Positions 10,873 through 23,068 of a stretch of DNA of 64,000 nucleotides are shown here, piece by piece. The notes beneath the pieces are model-generated. The model did not search any database. It saw only the letters and a program-made list of their open reading frames with translations, and was not told the origin of the DNA. Numbering within the stretch: position 1 is the first letter of the stretch; every line of letters begins with the position of its first letter. The position numbers and the translations under genes are program-made. The stretch is from Turritopsis dohrnii (taxonomy: Eukaryota; Cnidaria; Hydrozoa; Anthoathecata; Oceaniidae), in contig BQMF02000656.1 in NCBI GenBank assembly GCA_027922465.2, positions 121,680 to 185,679 of the forward strand, in the 5' to 3' direction.

Positions 10873-11337
10873 TTAACCATCAGGGAGTTGATCCGCACAC
10901 TGTCGTTCAAGAACGATAAGGATGGAATGAATGATAACTTCAAAAGCCTGTTGAGTCATAACATGAAACTCTTCAGTTGTCTCTTCAAATAGTTTACTCC
11001 AAACAATATCTTTATGATGTTCAACATCTTCTTCAGATAATACAGTTTCACCATGCATTATGGAACTACCATCATTACGAAGTGTCAACAGTTTCACTTG
11101 CAGGCGAAATAAAAATGGGTTTAAATGGAGGATATTATTAGATGATTTAATGAGATGCCACAAAGGGTCAGTGGTTAGTTTGTCAACGATACCCAAAGCT
11201 CTAACTTCACCAAGAAATAAGTCATTGGTAATATCTTTATTGACAGCTTTTATTAAATTATTGGGATCTGGCCAAAGTTAAGAAGTCTTTAATTTTGTTG
11301 CAATGATAATATAAAGCAGCAGCATTATAATAAATGA
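10873..11337 (-). pseudogene. Middle part of the same multicopy family gene, downstream of the Helitron
   Basis: Minus-strand translation gives a NAAALYYHCNKIKDFL segment, a frame change near 11277, then LGEVRALGIVDKL, PLWHLIKSS and an acidic stretch ending ERQCADQLPDG. The LG(I/L)xDKLxTxPLW block is familiar from a repeated protein family in cnidarian and some vertebrate genomes; its function is unknown to me. The exon is cut on its 5' side exactly at the Helitron start (11338) and resumes at 14822. Confidence 0.6.
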
Positions 11338-12602
11338 TCTTATTATACTAATTCGCATTTGTGTGTCACTTTTATTTTAGAGAGTGATATATTTACTTTT
11401 TTTTCACGGTCAAAACCTTCTTATTTTTTCCCTTTCTGTCGTAAAACCATGCAGAGCGAGAGCATTTTTTCAAGATTAGATTAAAATGAACGTTTGCCAT
11501 ATTCAGTTCTCATAGATGGTAGCTTCAACATATAGTTATTATTTTGAGTTTGAATGATATGACTTATCAATTTAAATTTAGTGTTCATATCAACCAAGAT
11601 TTTATTTTCCAAGCATGACCAAACCAGTGTACAGGCACGTTTATTTGTGAAATTTATAACTGACGGTATTGGTAAATGGTTTTCATTGGCTAATAAAGGA
11701 AAACTCTTCAAATGCACTCATTTGATTGGCTGACGATTTCCAAAAATTTTGGTCGATAATAATGGATTTCATTTCTTCGTTGTGAATTTGACGAAGAAAC
11801 ACAGGTTTGTATACATACGAATGTTTTATTATTGTGTTTATTGCTAAACTTTTACTGTTATTGTGTTTTACATAAATAAAAGAACAACGGATAGCATGTG
11901 TAAGTGAGTTAGTTAGTTAGTTGTATTGATGTATTTTATTATGCATGTATTTAAATGTTTGTTTACGATGTAAAAGCACAGAAGAAATGCAAGTGGAGTA
12001 TCCAGCACATTTTCAGGGTTTTACTTATTTCGTTTTAGTTATCAAATAATGTGGCTATACAGAAGAAGTGCAGTGAAGTTTTTAAAAATTGGCTACAGAA
12101 AAAATGATGTTTATTTACACGGTAATCAATGGTTTTATTTTTAAGTTTGTTTTGAAAAGATATCTTACAAATGTGTGAGTGTAAGTGTTAAAGCAATTGC
12201 ATCGTTTAGGATGTAGAAGCTGGATGAAAACGAAGAGGAGATGAAAAACCATAGTCAAAAGACTATGGAGCATTTATGTCGTCATTTATGTCTTTTGCTT
12301 TTGTTTGCTTGAATATGGTTGTTGCAGTAGTGTGGATTGTAGCTGTTCTTCACTGAAATCTTTTTCTTTTAGGTCAAAAAGTGTATATAAACCATTAAAT
12401 AAATGAAGCACATGGTTGAATTATGATGTTGTGAGGGTTAGTTAAGGGTTAGTTATGTATTTCAGAAATTCATTAATTATTGCTGTACAATGTGATAAGA
12501 CTGTGTGCGGTGCTACTACAAATAAAAAGCATTGGATGGCTTCTGAAATTTTGTCATGATTACACATTATTTTGTGTTATGGTAGTTGTTTACGTACTAT
12601 GA

Positions 12603-14026
12603 CAGTGCCGTACCCAGGGTTTATTTGGGCGATACCGTATATATAAGCTGGGGGTCTGGGGGGCACTTTGAGCCCCCGCAGTGGGTCCAGCGATTTTAAC
12701 ACGTTGATAGACTCAAAATACAGTAAATTCACAGATAAAGCAAACTGTAACCTTACGATAAATACATACATACATACATACATAAAATACATCGTTCGAG
12801 TTACAATAAAACTAAAAGCTAAAAATAACTTTCTTTAAATAACATAAAATTACAAGTCGATTCTCCGAGGTGCACTGTCCCTGTAGCGATCAACAATTAG
12901 TTCCCATGTCTCATCGTCAAATTTATCTTTCCCTATCAGTATCAACCGCATAAGATAATCCAACGTCTGGACGCTGAGGCAGTTTCGCTGCTTCGTGTGC
13001 AACAGATTTAACGTCGAGAAACCCCGTTCTACATTGGCAGTACTTGGGGTTATCAACAGTGACAACCGAAACAATTTCATGACAGGTAAGTACTGCTCTC
13101 GGTCTTCGTGGAGTTTCGCGTAGACTTCTCCAGAAGACACGGGGTGCTCTTCTCTGTAATTTTCCACGTCTTTAACACTTAATTGTCCGTTCCGTATCAT
13201 TGTAGCAATTTCTTCGTCCCGTTTCTGCTGTAAACTCTTGGCGCATTTTTTAAAATCTGCGAGAAAGAAATCAACTGAGAGGTCGAATGATTCGTTGTAA
13301 TTCAATAGCGCTGGTGCTTCGTTTTCCTTCTGCAACAGAGAGGATCGTTGTACAGAACCATAAAACTCTTTCAACACATTGATTTTCTCCTTCGCCTCTT
13401 CGTCTGTAAATTTCTGGCGCACATTAAAAACATCGAAAGACAGCAACACCTCATCATCGACCCGTAACGCTCCATTAATTTCTTCTTTCAGATCACGAAG
13501 AAAGGGATCCTTGAACTTAACTTTGAAAGAAAGAATGCGTTCTTCCAAATCTTCATCTACCGCTAACCAGTTGTTTCCACGAAGTCTTCTCCCCATCTCG
13601 TTCCTCTCCATTGAGATTCTTAAAAAATTACGAGCATTTGCTTTAAGTTTGCGTCATACATAGAAGAAAAAAGATCTTTTGAAATGTATTTTTTAAGATC
13701 ATATACATTTTATAAACAATGAACGAAAAATTTTTCGTGCATGATCTCTTGTACTAAATAATAAATAGCTTTTGTTTATTAATATAAAGAACATGTTCAA
13801 TGTAATAGACATTCGCATCGTTGTTTGCTTTACAAAGACTAATAATTTGATGCCAACGTGACATAAACACTATGCAAAAACAAATGCGATGTATAAAAGA
13901 CAATGAGTTTTCATTTCTTCTGCTTTATGGAACAATATTTTTTGAAATTTTCTACGAGTTTGGGCGGATTCGTTTGGGCGCCTATACCGTTCCAACGGCA
14001 TCAAAATACGTCTGAGTACGGCCCTG
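12603..14026 (-). mobile_element. hAT element with 5 bp target duplication
   Basis: Terminal repeats CAGTGCCGTACCCAGGG (left) and, reverse complemented, CAGGGCCGTACTCAGACG (right). Both sides are flanked by TATGA (12598-12602 and 14027-14031). The uninterrupted Helitron sequence at about 52731-52760 confirms the empty site. A 5 bp duplication rather than 8 bp fits the hAT5 group. It is internally deleted: only the C-terminal part of the transposase remains. Confidence 0.88.
12850..13611 (-). pseudogene. hAT transposase, C-terminal part
   Basis: A 253-residue frame ending in the hAT dimerisation domain: LLITPSTANVERGFSTLN followed by SVQTLDYLMRLILIG. This domain is needed for transposase oligomer formation. 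The N-terminal zinc finger and the catalytic RNase H-like core are missing, so the frame is a remnant although it is itself open. The Met at 13611 is only the first in-frame Met. Confidence 0.85.
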
Positions 14027-14821
14027 TATGACTGGGTATATAAGTTTGACATTATGTTTTTATCTGTTACTTCTTATCTTTTCGGTATTAAATTATGGCT
14101 AGGGCATTTCATTGTTTCAATTATTTTTATTATTTTGATGTTTGGTTGTGTATCCCATGTTAAAAGTCTTTATTTGATTTAGCTCCAGTGTTGAGTGTTG
14201 AACCCGTATAAACATATAGTATTGGTTGATTTTATAGACTTTCCAATCAAAAGCTTTACAAATTCTGTCATTGAATTTATGTTTTTGTTTTTTATTATCT
14301 TTTTGTTTTTTGTTTTGTTTTTTATTTCAACCATGTCATAGCATGATTATCTTTTTCTGCATTTTTATACACTTGAAATATTTTTTAGGTAAGATTAATA
14401 CTAAAAAAGCATGAAAACCATTAAAGAAATGAAACTCATGGTTTTTTTAATGATGTTGATGGTTTTGGGAAGAACAGACTATCATTTCAAAATTCATTAA
14501 TGGTTGCTAACCAATGTAACTTTGGCACAAAAGAAACACAGTTGGAAAGTATCGATTTGTTTTCAATTCACATTTCGTAATGTTATTCAATGTTTTGTAT
14601 GTCTGGGTAAACAGTTCTGTGCTTTTGCTATTTTTAACAAAAGTTACTTCTCTTCTGCATATAGATATATATTCAGAGCCATATTGCTATTTGTTTTTCT
14701 GTTTTAAATGTAAGAAATGAATTAAAAATTAATGCCTGAAAAGAAACTTTTACACGAGTTAAATTCTGCGACACAACACATACTGAACATGGGTGGCAAA
14801 AGACGCCGCCTGGGCGGCTAG

Positions 14822-15940
14822 TATTAAATCTATTTCCAATAAATGGAACTGAGAAAGACTTTTTATTTCTACCAGAAAGAAATGAATCATAATATGAAGC
14901 AACTCCAGCCTCATCACTTCCACGAACTTGAAAAGTTTTACAAGCTGTCCTAACCAAAGGAACAGCACACGATTCTTTTGTATTAAACGCAAAAACAGAT
15001 TCATGATCCTCACTTAACAATATGTTTTCAAAACCTTTCAAAACCTTATCTGTTTCTGTGGCAAAGTTTGCCAGAAGATGAAGGTTACAATGATAGTTTA
15101 CCATTTCAATTAATTCACTTTTTTGCTGATGTTTCAATTCATTCCATCTACCAATTGCTTTCGGAAGTGATTCTTCCCATAACTGTTTTAACCGTGAGTT
15201 AAATACTTGATTAACAGGGCCTAAGTCAGACATGGTAGTCTTAATGGATCCAACCAATTTTGCAAAATCTCTCTCTTTATCCTTGCTACTGATCTACTGC
15301 ATCACATAAGTCATCAACAGCCTCAGTAAAACATTAAAGTGTAGCTGCTGCATTACCACCACTAATCCCTGCTAAATTGAAAGACAAGGTTTTTCCACTA
15401 GCAGTGATAACTTGAAAATTCTGGTAGTGCTTGTGATACGTAGATGTTCCATCACCATGTTATTACCAGATATATTAGCCAGCATTTCATTCACAATTTG
15501 AGTTTGTGCAATAATAGCTTTCTGCAGTAGCCTGCTTATCACTCCATTAAATGGTAAACGATCAACACTTTTCTCAGCTAATTTCGTGATAACTGTCTTA
15601 ATGACATTATTCACTTTAGACATGCTTACATTCATTGACAGTAGATCCATGATTACTTCTCGTAATTCATTGGTGTACCTCCCATCTTGAAAAGTGACAA
15701 TTCCATCATCTTCAACAAGATTTACTAGCTGCTGCAACTCTAAGTTTTCCTTTGACAAATTTTCAATCTTTCTTTCAGAAGCATGAACTTCATTTGTGTA
15801 CTGATCTCATATCTTACTTGAAGCATCTCCAATTCTTTTCTAGCCAAGTTAAAATCATTTGAATTCTTTTTAACAACATTCCTTGTTTCAATTTCTAGGT
15901 GCCTCATACCATCTAGATACTGTTCTTCAATTAACTGCAA
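14822..15940 (-). pseudogene. N-terminal part of the multicopy family gene, upstream of the Helitron
   Basis: From high to low coordinates: a helical segment (NLARKELEMLQVRYE), then RYTNELREVIMDLL and VDRLPFNGVISRLL, then SDLGPVNQVFNSRL, NYHCNLHLLANFA, VPLVRTACKTFQVRGS and VPFIGNRFN just before the Helitron. VRTACK and GNRFN are recurrent landmarks of the family. Frames change near 15755 and between 15257 and 15372. It joins to 10873-11337 when the Helitron is removed. Whether it is a transposon gene or an expanded host family is open. Confidence 0.6.
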
Positions 15941-16461
15941 TCTATTCTTGTTCCCATTTGCTACATCGAACAGGTTGTTGGCAGAAAAACACTATAAAAA
16001 CAAACAAGATGGTGGTGGCGTGGTAAGATAACACCGTATGAGAGCCCTTGAAAAAATTTATTTTTCCCCTGATAAATAGGTGAAAACATCAAAACTATTG
16101 TACTAAACTCAAAATATAGGAATTATAGAACATTATTCTAATAATAAATCGAATCCTTTTGGGAAAACAATCAAATGTTTACTTACTAGAAATTCAATCT
16201 TTTTGAATCGGTTTTTTGTATTTTCAGCTGATAGAATATCAGAAAATCATTTATCTTTCAAAAGGTGCCCAAACTGTATGGGTGCAATATATATTTGGGT
16301 GAGAAAACTGACTGTATGTGCATGTACCCCAAATACAGTCACTAAAAAAGCCGAGTAACAAAATTCTGCTTCTCTCGGAATTTTTTCATTGACAGAATTT
16401 TGTCACATGACTGAACAGCCTAACTTCACCAACACCAATTGGTCGCAGGCCAGGATGTTTA
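15941..16461. other. Unassigned non-coding stretch
   Basis: AT-rich, no protein or terminal structure recognised. A CCCAAATACAGTCA motif near 16327 echoes, inverted, TGACTGTATGTG at 16308, a weak hairpin. Confidence 0.35.
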
Positions 16462-16730
16462 TCAAGAGGCACAAGTCTTCGAGTGAATCATCGCTTTTGT
16501 GTTAAATGCTGCTTTCAATACCATAGAATCATCGATGGCTTCGTATACGATTGGATTGATCATTGGTATCGGACCTTGTAGAAGAACTTCTTCACAGGCT
16601 TCTCTCGCATCAGGATGTTTTTGTTTTAAGGTGTCCAACGTTTCTTCAGTTAGGGGAAGATTACCACCAGCCGTATTGTTCGTTAGAGGTTTGATTGCAC
16701 CGTTAACATTTCCTTTTTCCATTTCTCGTT
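16462..16730 (-). pseudogene. RT polyprotein, N-terminal fragment
   Basis: The frame reads GNVNGAIKPLTNN, LPLTEETLDTLKQKHP, EVLLQGPIPMINPIVYEAID. This is the region just before the RT fingers in the same RT class as 7895-9170 (PLTEET, KHPxxRE, P(I/V)VYE). It ends in two stops near 16460. It is a short, isolated remnant. Confidence 0.6.
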
Positions 16731-16849
16731 AAAATTGTTTGGGATCGAAGCGATATCATTCTTATCTTTGTATCTTTGTATCTTTGTAAAGTTTCAGCTT
16801 CGCTTAGAAGGAACAGCATATTCTTCGCAGCAGGAGGGTGAGGTTGATG

Positions 16850-17218
16850 ATCAATCTCTGTTACATTAACCCTATTCGATATCACTTTACATTGTCGCTA
16901 GTGCTGCAGTGCGCCCGGAGTGTACAGAATCGTATCCCTCATTTTTATGCATGGAACTTCTGCGACTTTCTGAACAGATGCATTAACTGTTATGTCCATT
17001 TCTTTTTTGCCACTACTCAAACTGCGGAGTTAGGTCATATTATTTTCTGTTTTTTCAGCAATTTGTTGCACAAAAAGATAAGTTGAACCTTAATCTCCCA
17101 TATTTTTTATGGCCGTTAGACGGTTTTTGCGTCCGCCACCTTCGGAAGCCATTGAAGGAATTATGTCGAGTTAAGCAGTGTCGAGATAGCGAGAAGTCGA
17201 GTTAGCGAGGGCCAACTG
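16850..17218 (-). mobile_element. pogo/Tigger-like element, one end
   Basis: The right edge reads, on the minus strand, CAGTTGGCCCTCGCTAACTC followed by more CTCGAC-type repeats (17161-17218), flanked by TA (17219-17220). This is the form of a pogo/Tigger terminal repeat. A start MASEGGGRKNRLTAIKN lies just inside at about 17090-17150 and is soon broken by stops. The opposite end was not found. Confidence 0.55.
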
Positions 17219-17831
17219 TATAGTATATATATAACAGTAAACCATAGAAGTCAATATACTAGTATCCCGCGTAAAAGTTTTCTACCAGGCATATTTCCAA
17301 GCACTTTTAGCTACTACCGTTTTTTTGGAAGATTGAGTTTAAAAGCAGTTTTCCGGGGGTCCAGCAGGGGGCGATGTCTCCGGAAGCTCTGCGACTCTAG
17401 CGTTTTCTCCGATTTTAAACAGCTTTAAAATCACTCTAACCCTGTTTCCTTTTTCACATTATCAACGTATATAGTTGGATATAATTACTTTGCTCTTATT
17501 CTGCAGAACTCCTGCTGAGGAGGGTCTTCAAATTTAGTATATACAAAAAAACAAAACATGAATACGACCACAAACGTCCGTGATATTTCCGACATTTTTT
17601 AGAAAAAATGATCTCCGCGAGCAAAGTAGATTCGCATTATTGGATGACGAACTCTTTTCACTCGAAAAAAGGAGAAGACAGAAAAGGACAAACAAACAAT
17701 CCTCAACAGTGAACAAATGATGTGAGTGATTATTTTTTCCTTAGAATGTGTGTTGTTCAAACCCAACCCCGTTCCCAAGTCTTAATTATTTTCCGACAGA
17801 CAGAGTCACTCACTCTCATCAAAAAAGAATG
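17219..17831. other. Non-coding with a Helitron-like 3' terminus (minus strand)
   Basis: At 17259-17262 the minus strand reads TTTTACGCGGGATACTAG then T, preceded by an imperfect stem. This matches the termini near 46047-46074 and 47264-47297. A segment at 17287-17325 recurs inverted at 21424-21453. The rest is unassigned. Confidence 0.45.
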
Positions 17832-19973
17832 CTATTTACAAGTTAGATTTAATCTGCTAGCTACTTTCCGTTGCTTAGATTTAGTTTCGTCCGCTTGTAG
17901 CCATCGTGAAAGAATGGATTTGTAATCACTTTCTTCCAGATTTCGAAACTTACAAATCCGCATGCAGCTGCTTAGATTCTCCTGTGTTAATCTACTCCGC
18001 AACCTGGTGCAAATCAACTTCATTAAACTGAAAGATCTTTCTACCTCAGCAGTTGACGGTGGGATCAATGCAGCAAAGATCAACAATTTTGTTAGGTCGG
18101 GATGACGTACAGAGGCAACGTTGGCAATTCACTGCGGCAGCATGATCTCGAATGTATATTTTTGGGCTTTACGAAGATCGCTGACTTCCTTCTCAAAGAG
18201 TTTCATTTGTTTATCTAGCTTTATTTTTTCCCTTTTACTCAAAAGGGATCCAAGAGCTTCTTTCTGGGATGACACACTGTTGAGTCTTTGAGTTGCATTT
18301 GCCAGCTCATCTTCTTGTGATTTCTCCCACTGTAGCCGCGACTTGAATACAAAGACTTTAAACGCTTCATACTGATGTTTAAGGGCATCAGCGTTGACGA
18401 TTGGAGCAGCAACATCGTTGGACATGGGCATTGGTTGCCCATAATACGCAGATAGCTGATCCAGTTCTACTTCACCATGATTTGGCAGATTCGTTACTTC
18501 TTGCGGCATTGACTGGGGATCAAGTGCTGTGAACCCTTGTAGATGTCCAGGAATCTCAAACGCCTGCTCGATTTCCTTTGTCAAATCATTTAGAAACGGT
18601 TGGATTGTTTCTCTTATAAATTTGCCTGCATCAAACTGTTGATAAGACCTTCCCATGTATCTGGCTGCAGCTGACCTACTTGCAATGTCAATAAACTCTT
18701 CTAGACAATCGAAGTAACAGCCTGGAGGATTACGAGGGTTTTCACCTTTCAATTTCAAATTAGCTATTAATTTATCAACTTCGTAAGGGAGTTGCAAAAA
18801 GTTGAGTCGGGCACTTTGCAGAAAGATCTGAAGACAGTTGGTACTCTGGAGAATATCTGTCAAAAAACATAACATTGCCACTGTTCTTGGTTGCACCAGC
18901 TCATCTCGCAAACCACGGATTGCAGGCTCCAACCTTCGTATATACATGGTTTCAAGAGCTGCTACTAGCGCCTCGTATCTGTCCAATACTCGCTTAGATG
19001 CTTTGCCATGACTCAGCCAACGTGTTACAGCTGCTTTAATCAACCGCAAACTTTCCAATTCGTAAGCCGCCTGTACTTCGTCAAATATTGTTTGTCGCAC
19101 TGAACTATTTTTCAGCAATAAATATAAGTTCAACAGCAAGCCGTCAAACTTCTCAAAAGCCTCATATTTTGGAATCAAATGTGAGAAACATAGTGCAAGT
19201 CGGTGGTTGCGGCAATGAATATAAACAGAATGTGGAGTTGCATTTTGGAGAAGTGTCTTCACTCCAGCATGCTCTCCAGACATGGTAGAGCACCCATCCA
19301 TACCAGCAAAACGAATACTTTGAATGCTAACGTTTTCTTTTTGAAGACACGTGGCGACTGTATTGTATATCGTACTTGCATCACAACGTGGTAAGCACAG
19401 CAAGTCAAGGAAGTAATTTGTTATTACGCCGTCGTTGACAACCCGAGCAATCAGTGAAAGTTCTGACCTCCTGGCTTCGTTGGTTGCTTCATCCATAAGC
19501 AAGGTCATATTTTCACATTCTCTTATCTTATTAAAGGTTTCTTGTCTCATCCAATTGCTAATCACTCTAACAAATTGAGAGACAGAGTTCGGTGAGAGGT
19601 ACGTGGCATTTTTATGGGATTCGGAATACTTAACGTATTCACTTGGTCTTCTAAGTCAGAGGCAATAAACCGGACGAAATCCTCATAGTTATAAGCATGA
19701 GTGTTTTTGTGATTCTTGATGTCCTCGTAAGTACCTCGTCGGGTGGTCACTTAAACTTTTTATAGCCTCTCTCCCAAATTTATCACGAGAATGACCTCCA
19801 GTCTGTAACACTGCTGAGAACATCTCACATGTCTTGCATTTATAACCCTTTTCAACCTCATTAAAGTACAACCAAGGGAATAGTCGCACATATTTTTCCA
19901 ATTTGAAAGTTCTCAAATCTAGTTTTTTCTCATTTTCAGTTGACGGTTGAAGAGGCGATTGGACAGCTTCCAT
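17832..19973 (-). pseudogene. hAT transposase (TTF/BED-type zinc finger family)
   Basis: Reading from 19973 down: FPWLYFNEVEKGYKCKTCEM (N-terminal zinc-binding segment), then the catalytic core with TLLMDEATNEA, FAGMDGCSTMSG, HCRNHRLALC and TRWLSHGKAS, and the C-terminal dimerisation domain LIPPSTAEVERSFSLMKL. The long middle ORF (19565-18129) is intact. An in-frame TGA at about 18131 separates it from the dimerisation domain, and frame changes near 19745 and 19565 break the N-terminal part. The length fits a complete hAT transposase. I could not define its TIRs, so its borders are unknown. It differs in sequence from the hAT remnant at 12850-13611. Confidence 0.85.
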
Positions 19974-20246
19974 TTCTGCACTGTCGGAAGAATCAGCGGA
20001 AACACATGATGCATCAGACGATGATCTAAAACATACGTGATTCGAATAGCTTATTATTAAAGCAAAGAAAGAACAAAAAAAACATACATCTATTAAGGCG
20101 AAAACATCTTACTGGCTCAAAATACACAGGCCAGATGGCTCATTATTGCTGTAGCAGAATTTTGTGGAGATACCCCCAATTTGTATATCATCTATAATTG
20201 AAGCATGGCATGATTAACCCAGTATTGTGCTCAAATTGTTAGAACA

Positions 20247-20722
20247 TCAATATTTTAGCAACATAGTCGTTTTACTGAAAGAAAAATTACCATCAGTAGT
20301 AGAGTCGCCATCTTCTCCAAGTTCTTTTAATGGCATTCCTTCCTGTGATTCATGTTGTTCATCTTCGGGTTCACGTGACGGTGAAAGTCCTTCTTGTGTT
20401 TCAGAATTTTCAGAACCTAAAGATACAGAGCACAAAACGTCGACATCATTCTCTTTGTAGATCATCTCCGTTTTAATCATGCTTATGACGCAGACGCTCA
20501 ATTCCAGGAAAATAAAAAAATTGCGTGGTTAAGCAACTTACATACAACACTAGTTTGCTGTTGTGCTCTCAGTTTATCAAAATACGTTGGTGCAACAGAT
20601 TTTATCATTGACTTCTCTTGCTTTTTCTTTCTTCCACCAACACCAGCGCGGCTGGTTGTGTACGGTTTCCTTTGACTCGGATAGCGATGAGACTTTCCAC
20701 TTTGACTATCTGTCTTGCCCAT
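20247..20722 (-). pseudogene. Probable upstream exons of the hAT transposase gene
   Basis: Two short frames on the same strand just upstream. The first starts MGKTDSQSGKSHRYPSQRK and is basic, ending before a GTAAGT donor-like site near 20540. The second is acidic (SETQEGLSPSREPEDEQHE), follows a TTTAG acceptor-like site near 20415, and ends before GTAATT near 20290. A third acceptor-like TTTTAG lies at about 20030 before the zinc-finger frame. Exon phases do not all agree as read, so either the model is incomplete or the gene is decayed. A basic N-terminal tail would suit a DNA-binding transposase. Confidence 0.4.
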
Positions 20723-21829
20723 GATTAAAACACATGAGAAAAGTATTAAACTAACGAGGCACTGTAATAAATCTTTCCATGGAATGTGATGTGTTCGAAC
20801 AAGGTTCCATGTAACAAACGCGCCTTTACAAGTTTTATATACCTGGTTTCTTTAATACACCAAATAGGCTCAAACAAGAAAATTAGCGAATTGGCAAATC
20901 GTCCCGCTTCTTAATTCTAAGCAACTGTTCAATTGTCATTGAAAAAGACCTTTCCTTTTAAAATGTTCAAACAACGATTTTATTTCTTTGGTGGGCCCAC
21001 ATAGTAAGCAATTCGAATGATAAAAATTTATACTCATGCACACTTATGTAAAAACCGTCTATTAAGAAGTTTTTCGTAATAGCTTTTTGAATTATAAAAC
21101 AGGTCAACTAAACACAGGTGTGCGTGTTTGTTTCATTCATTTATGTTTCATTCTTTTACGCAATTTTTTTTTTCTTCTTGTTTTTTTGTCGCCACTTAAA
21201 ACGATTTACAAATCATAGCCAGAAGACCCCGCGGCCTCGGCAGGCCTAATGCTGTACGAACGATCCAAAGACGATGGATGAAATGGACTTTTTTCATGTT
21301 TTTGCGGAACACAGAAGTACAAAATTGAGATTGAAAATGTTTTATAAATTTTTTGAGTTTCAAATTGATAGGATTGAGTTTTGAAACTCAATTAAGGATT
21401 GAGTTTCTACTACCGTTATACGGTAGTAGAAAAGTGCTTGGAAATATGCCTGTCTACGGGTTTTAACTGTGTCAAATTTTGCGTTCATGTGTGTGGACCC
21501 TGTGATGAAATTTTTAATTATAGAATTGGAAACAGAAAGTGCACCCATGTTGTAGAGCCCGAAAAACTGATCAAAAAAATGTATGGGATCATTTCGCTAC
21601 CATCAACCGTTTGAGAGATATCGTTGATCAAAGATTTTGATGACGTCATAGCCGCAGTACCAAATAAAATTTAAGCCCAAATTTTGCATCACCCCTTCAC
21701 CCGTATCGCGGACCTCAAAAAACATCAGTTATCCCTATTGGTTCTAGAGATATTTCCCCAAAAACGTCATGTTCTATTGGGGATGCAATGCAATGATTCC
21801 CCGTGATCATAAAAAAAACTGACGTCAAA
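20723..21829. other. Non-coding, unassigned
   Basis: No supported gene. It contains a GC-rich patch around 21222-21245 and the hairpin at 21404-21434. Confidence 0.4.
21404..21434. repeat. Perfect hairpin CTACTACCG / CGGTAGTAG
   Basis: A stem with a TTATA loop (CTACTACCGTTATACGGTAG plus TAG). The right arm continues AAAGTGCTTGGAAATATGCC, which occurs inverted at 17287-17313, so the hairpin could be two abutting repeat ends. Confidence 0.6.
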
Positions 21830-21980
21830 TGCCATGTGCTTTTGGAATAATCGTGAAAAAAGTGTCTCTCGCCTCTACGTGGTTTTACGCGCACATAAGA
21901 GGACGATGACCGTAAATTAAAACTTAATATATCACTCTCCAAAATAAAAGTGGTATGCACACTCGCTATTATATATAAGA
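21830..21980 (-). mobile_element. Helitron H2, 5' end
   Basis: On the minus strand, TCTTATATATAATAGCGAGTG followed by the family sequence CCACTTTTATTTTGGAGAGT and the CGTAGAGGCGAGAG block. Its 3' end toward lower coordinates was not found, so the copy is truncated or diverged. It abuts H3 with no intervening base. Confidence 0.75.
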
Positions 21981-22035
21981 CTAGCCACCCAGGCGGCGGC
22001 GCTCGCCACCCATGTTCAGTATGCGTCCAGTTCAC
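21981..22035 (-). mobile_element. Helitron H3, 3' end
   Basis: On the minus strand: CATACTGAACATGGGTGGCG, then a GC hairpin ending GGTGGCTAG. CTAG occupies 21981-21984 and is followed directly by the TC of H2. The body further right could not be matched to the family beyond about 22035. Confidence 0.75.
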
Positions 22036-23068
22036 CAAAAGTAAAAGTAGAATAATAAGATTGTTTTCTGGAAAGAGCCAAACATCAACATAATAACTTT
22101 ATACTTAGGTGTACAAATTAGCTTTTTGTAACTACACCTTATTCTAAAATATACGAAAATACAATGATGAAGAAATTGATACCTTCCAGTGATGCTTCTT
22201 TCCACTAATACAATATCATCATAACAAATCCTTTCATTGAATATAATGATCTTCACCAACAAAACCAACATCATGATTTAAACCATGACATTCCACAGCA
22301 ACCATCTTATTATAATATTAACCTAAAAGAATGTATTAAAACACCATAAAAATAAGATTCTGGCAGTGAGGTAATAAGAGTAATACAATAATACAAAAGG
22401 TTCAGGTTTCGTAGAACAGCAACAGAAATTCCCATGAAGATTTAGTAACCATAAGATAACAGTATCACACATCCCACCAAAACTTTTTCGAAAACCCTGT
22501 TCAAAAAGACCTGCATCCACTATAAAAGGTTTTTACAAGTGCTAATGAAGAATGCATGTCTGTTGTAGTCAGCAAAGGCATATATTTTATAAATTATTAC
22601 TTATTGTAATACAAAAGTACAATAAAATTAGAAAGGTGTATTAAATAACGTTTTGATTAAGCATTAATCATTTGCTACGACATTTAAACAGCAATTTCAT
22701 GCATAAAAGAACTGCAAAATAAGTTGGTGAAGTAACGATAACAGCATCATTTCGAACTTCGCATAGACAAAATGTTTGATGAAATAAATATCATGAGCAA
22801 TGGATAAGGATGTTGTCTGCAATAATTCGTTGCTGCCAATCTTTAAATGTAATCAAAAAATAAGTTGTGAGTTTGTAATAATTTGTTGTGAGCAACAAAA
22901 TTAGCTTGAATGATGAATTTGACTCACCATTGTTTCCCTTCACATCTAAACTAACTGTAAACATCTGAATATCTTTATAATGTCTCTAAACCTATAATCA
23001 TCTACTTCATGCAAAGAACAAATAGCCATGTTAAAGCAGCCTTAAAAACTGATTGGAAACTAAGCTGT
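22036..23068. other. Non-coding, possibly the decayed body of Helitron H3
   Basis: AT-rich without supported ORFs or terminal structures. Confidence 0.35.

Larger units (their letters stand above)
11338..14821 (+). mobile_element. Non-autonomous Helitron H1, carrying a hAT insertion
   Basis: The left end is TCTTATTATACTAATTCGC preceded by A (11337). The right end is a GC hairpin (GCCGCC-TGG-GCGGC) running into CTAG at 14818-14821 and followed by T (14822). TC at the 5' end, hairpin plus CTRR at the 3' end, insertion between A and T and no target duplication are the Helitron hallmarks. Without the nested hAT element it is about 2.06 kb. The flanks rejoin to a continuous minus-strand reading frame, so this is an exact empty-site test. 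It has no protein of its own. Confidence 0.9.

Noticed and set aside
21715..22038. 107-residue ORF
   Set aside because: It crosses the junction of two Helitron ends, so it cannot be a real gene.
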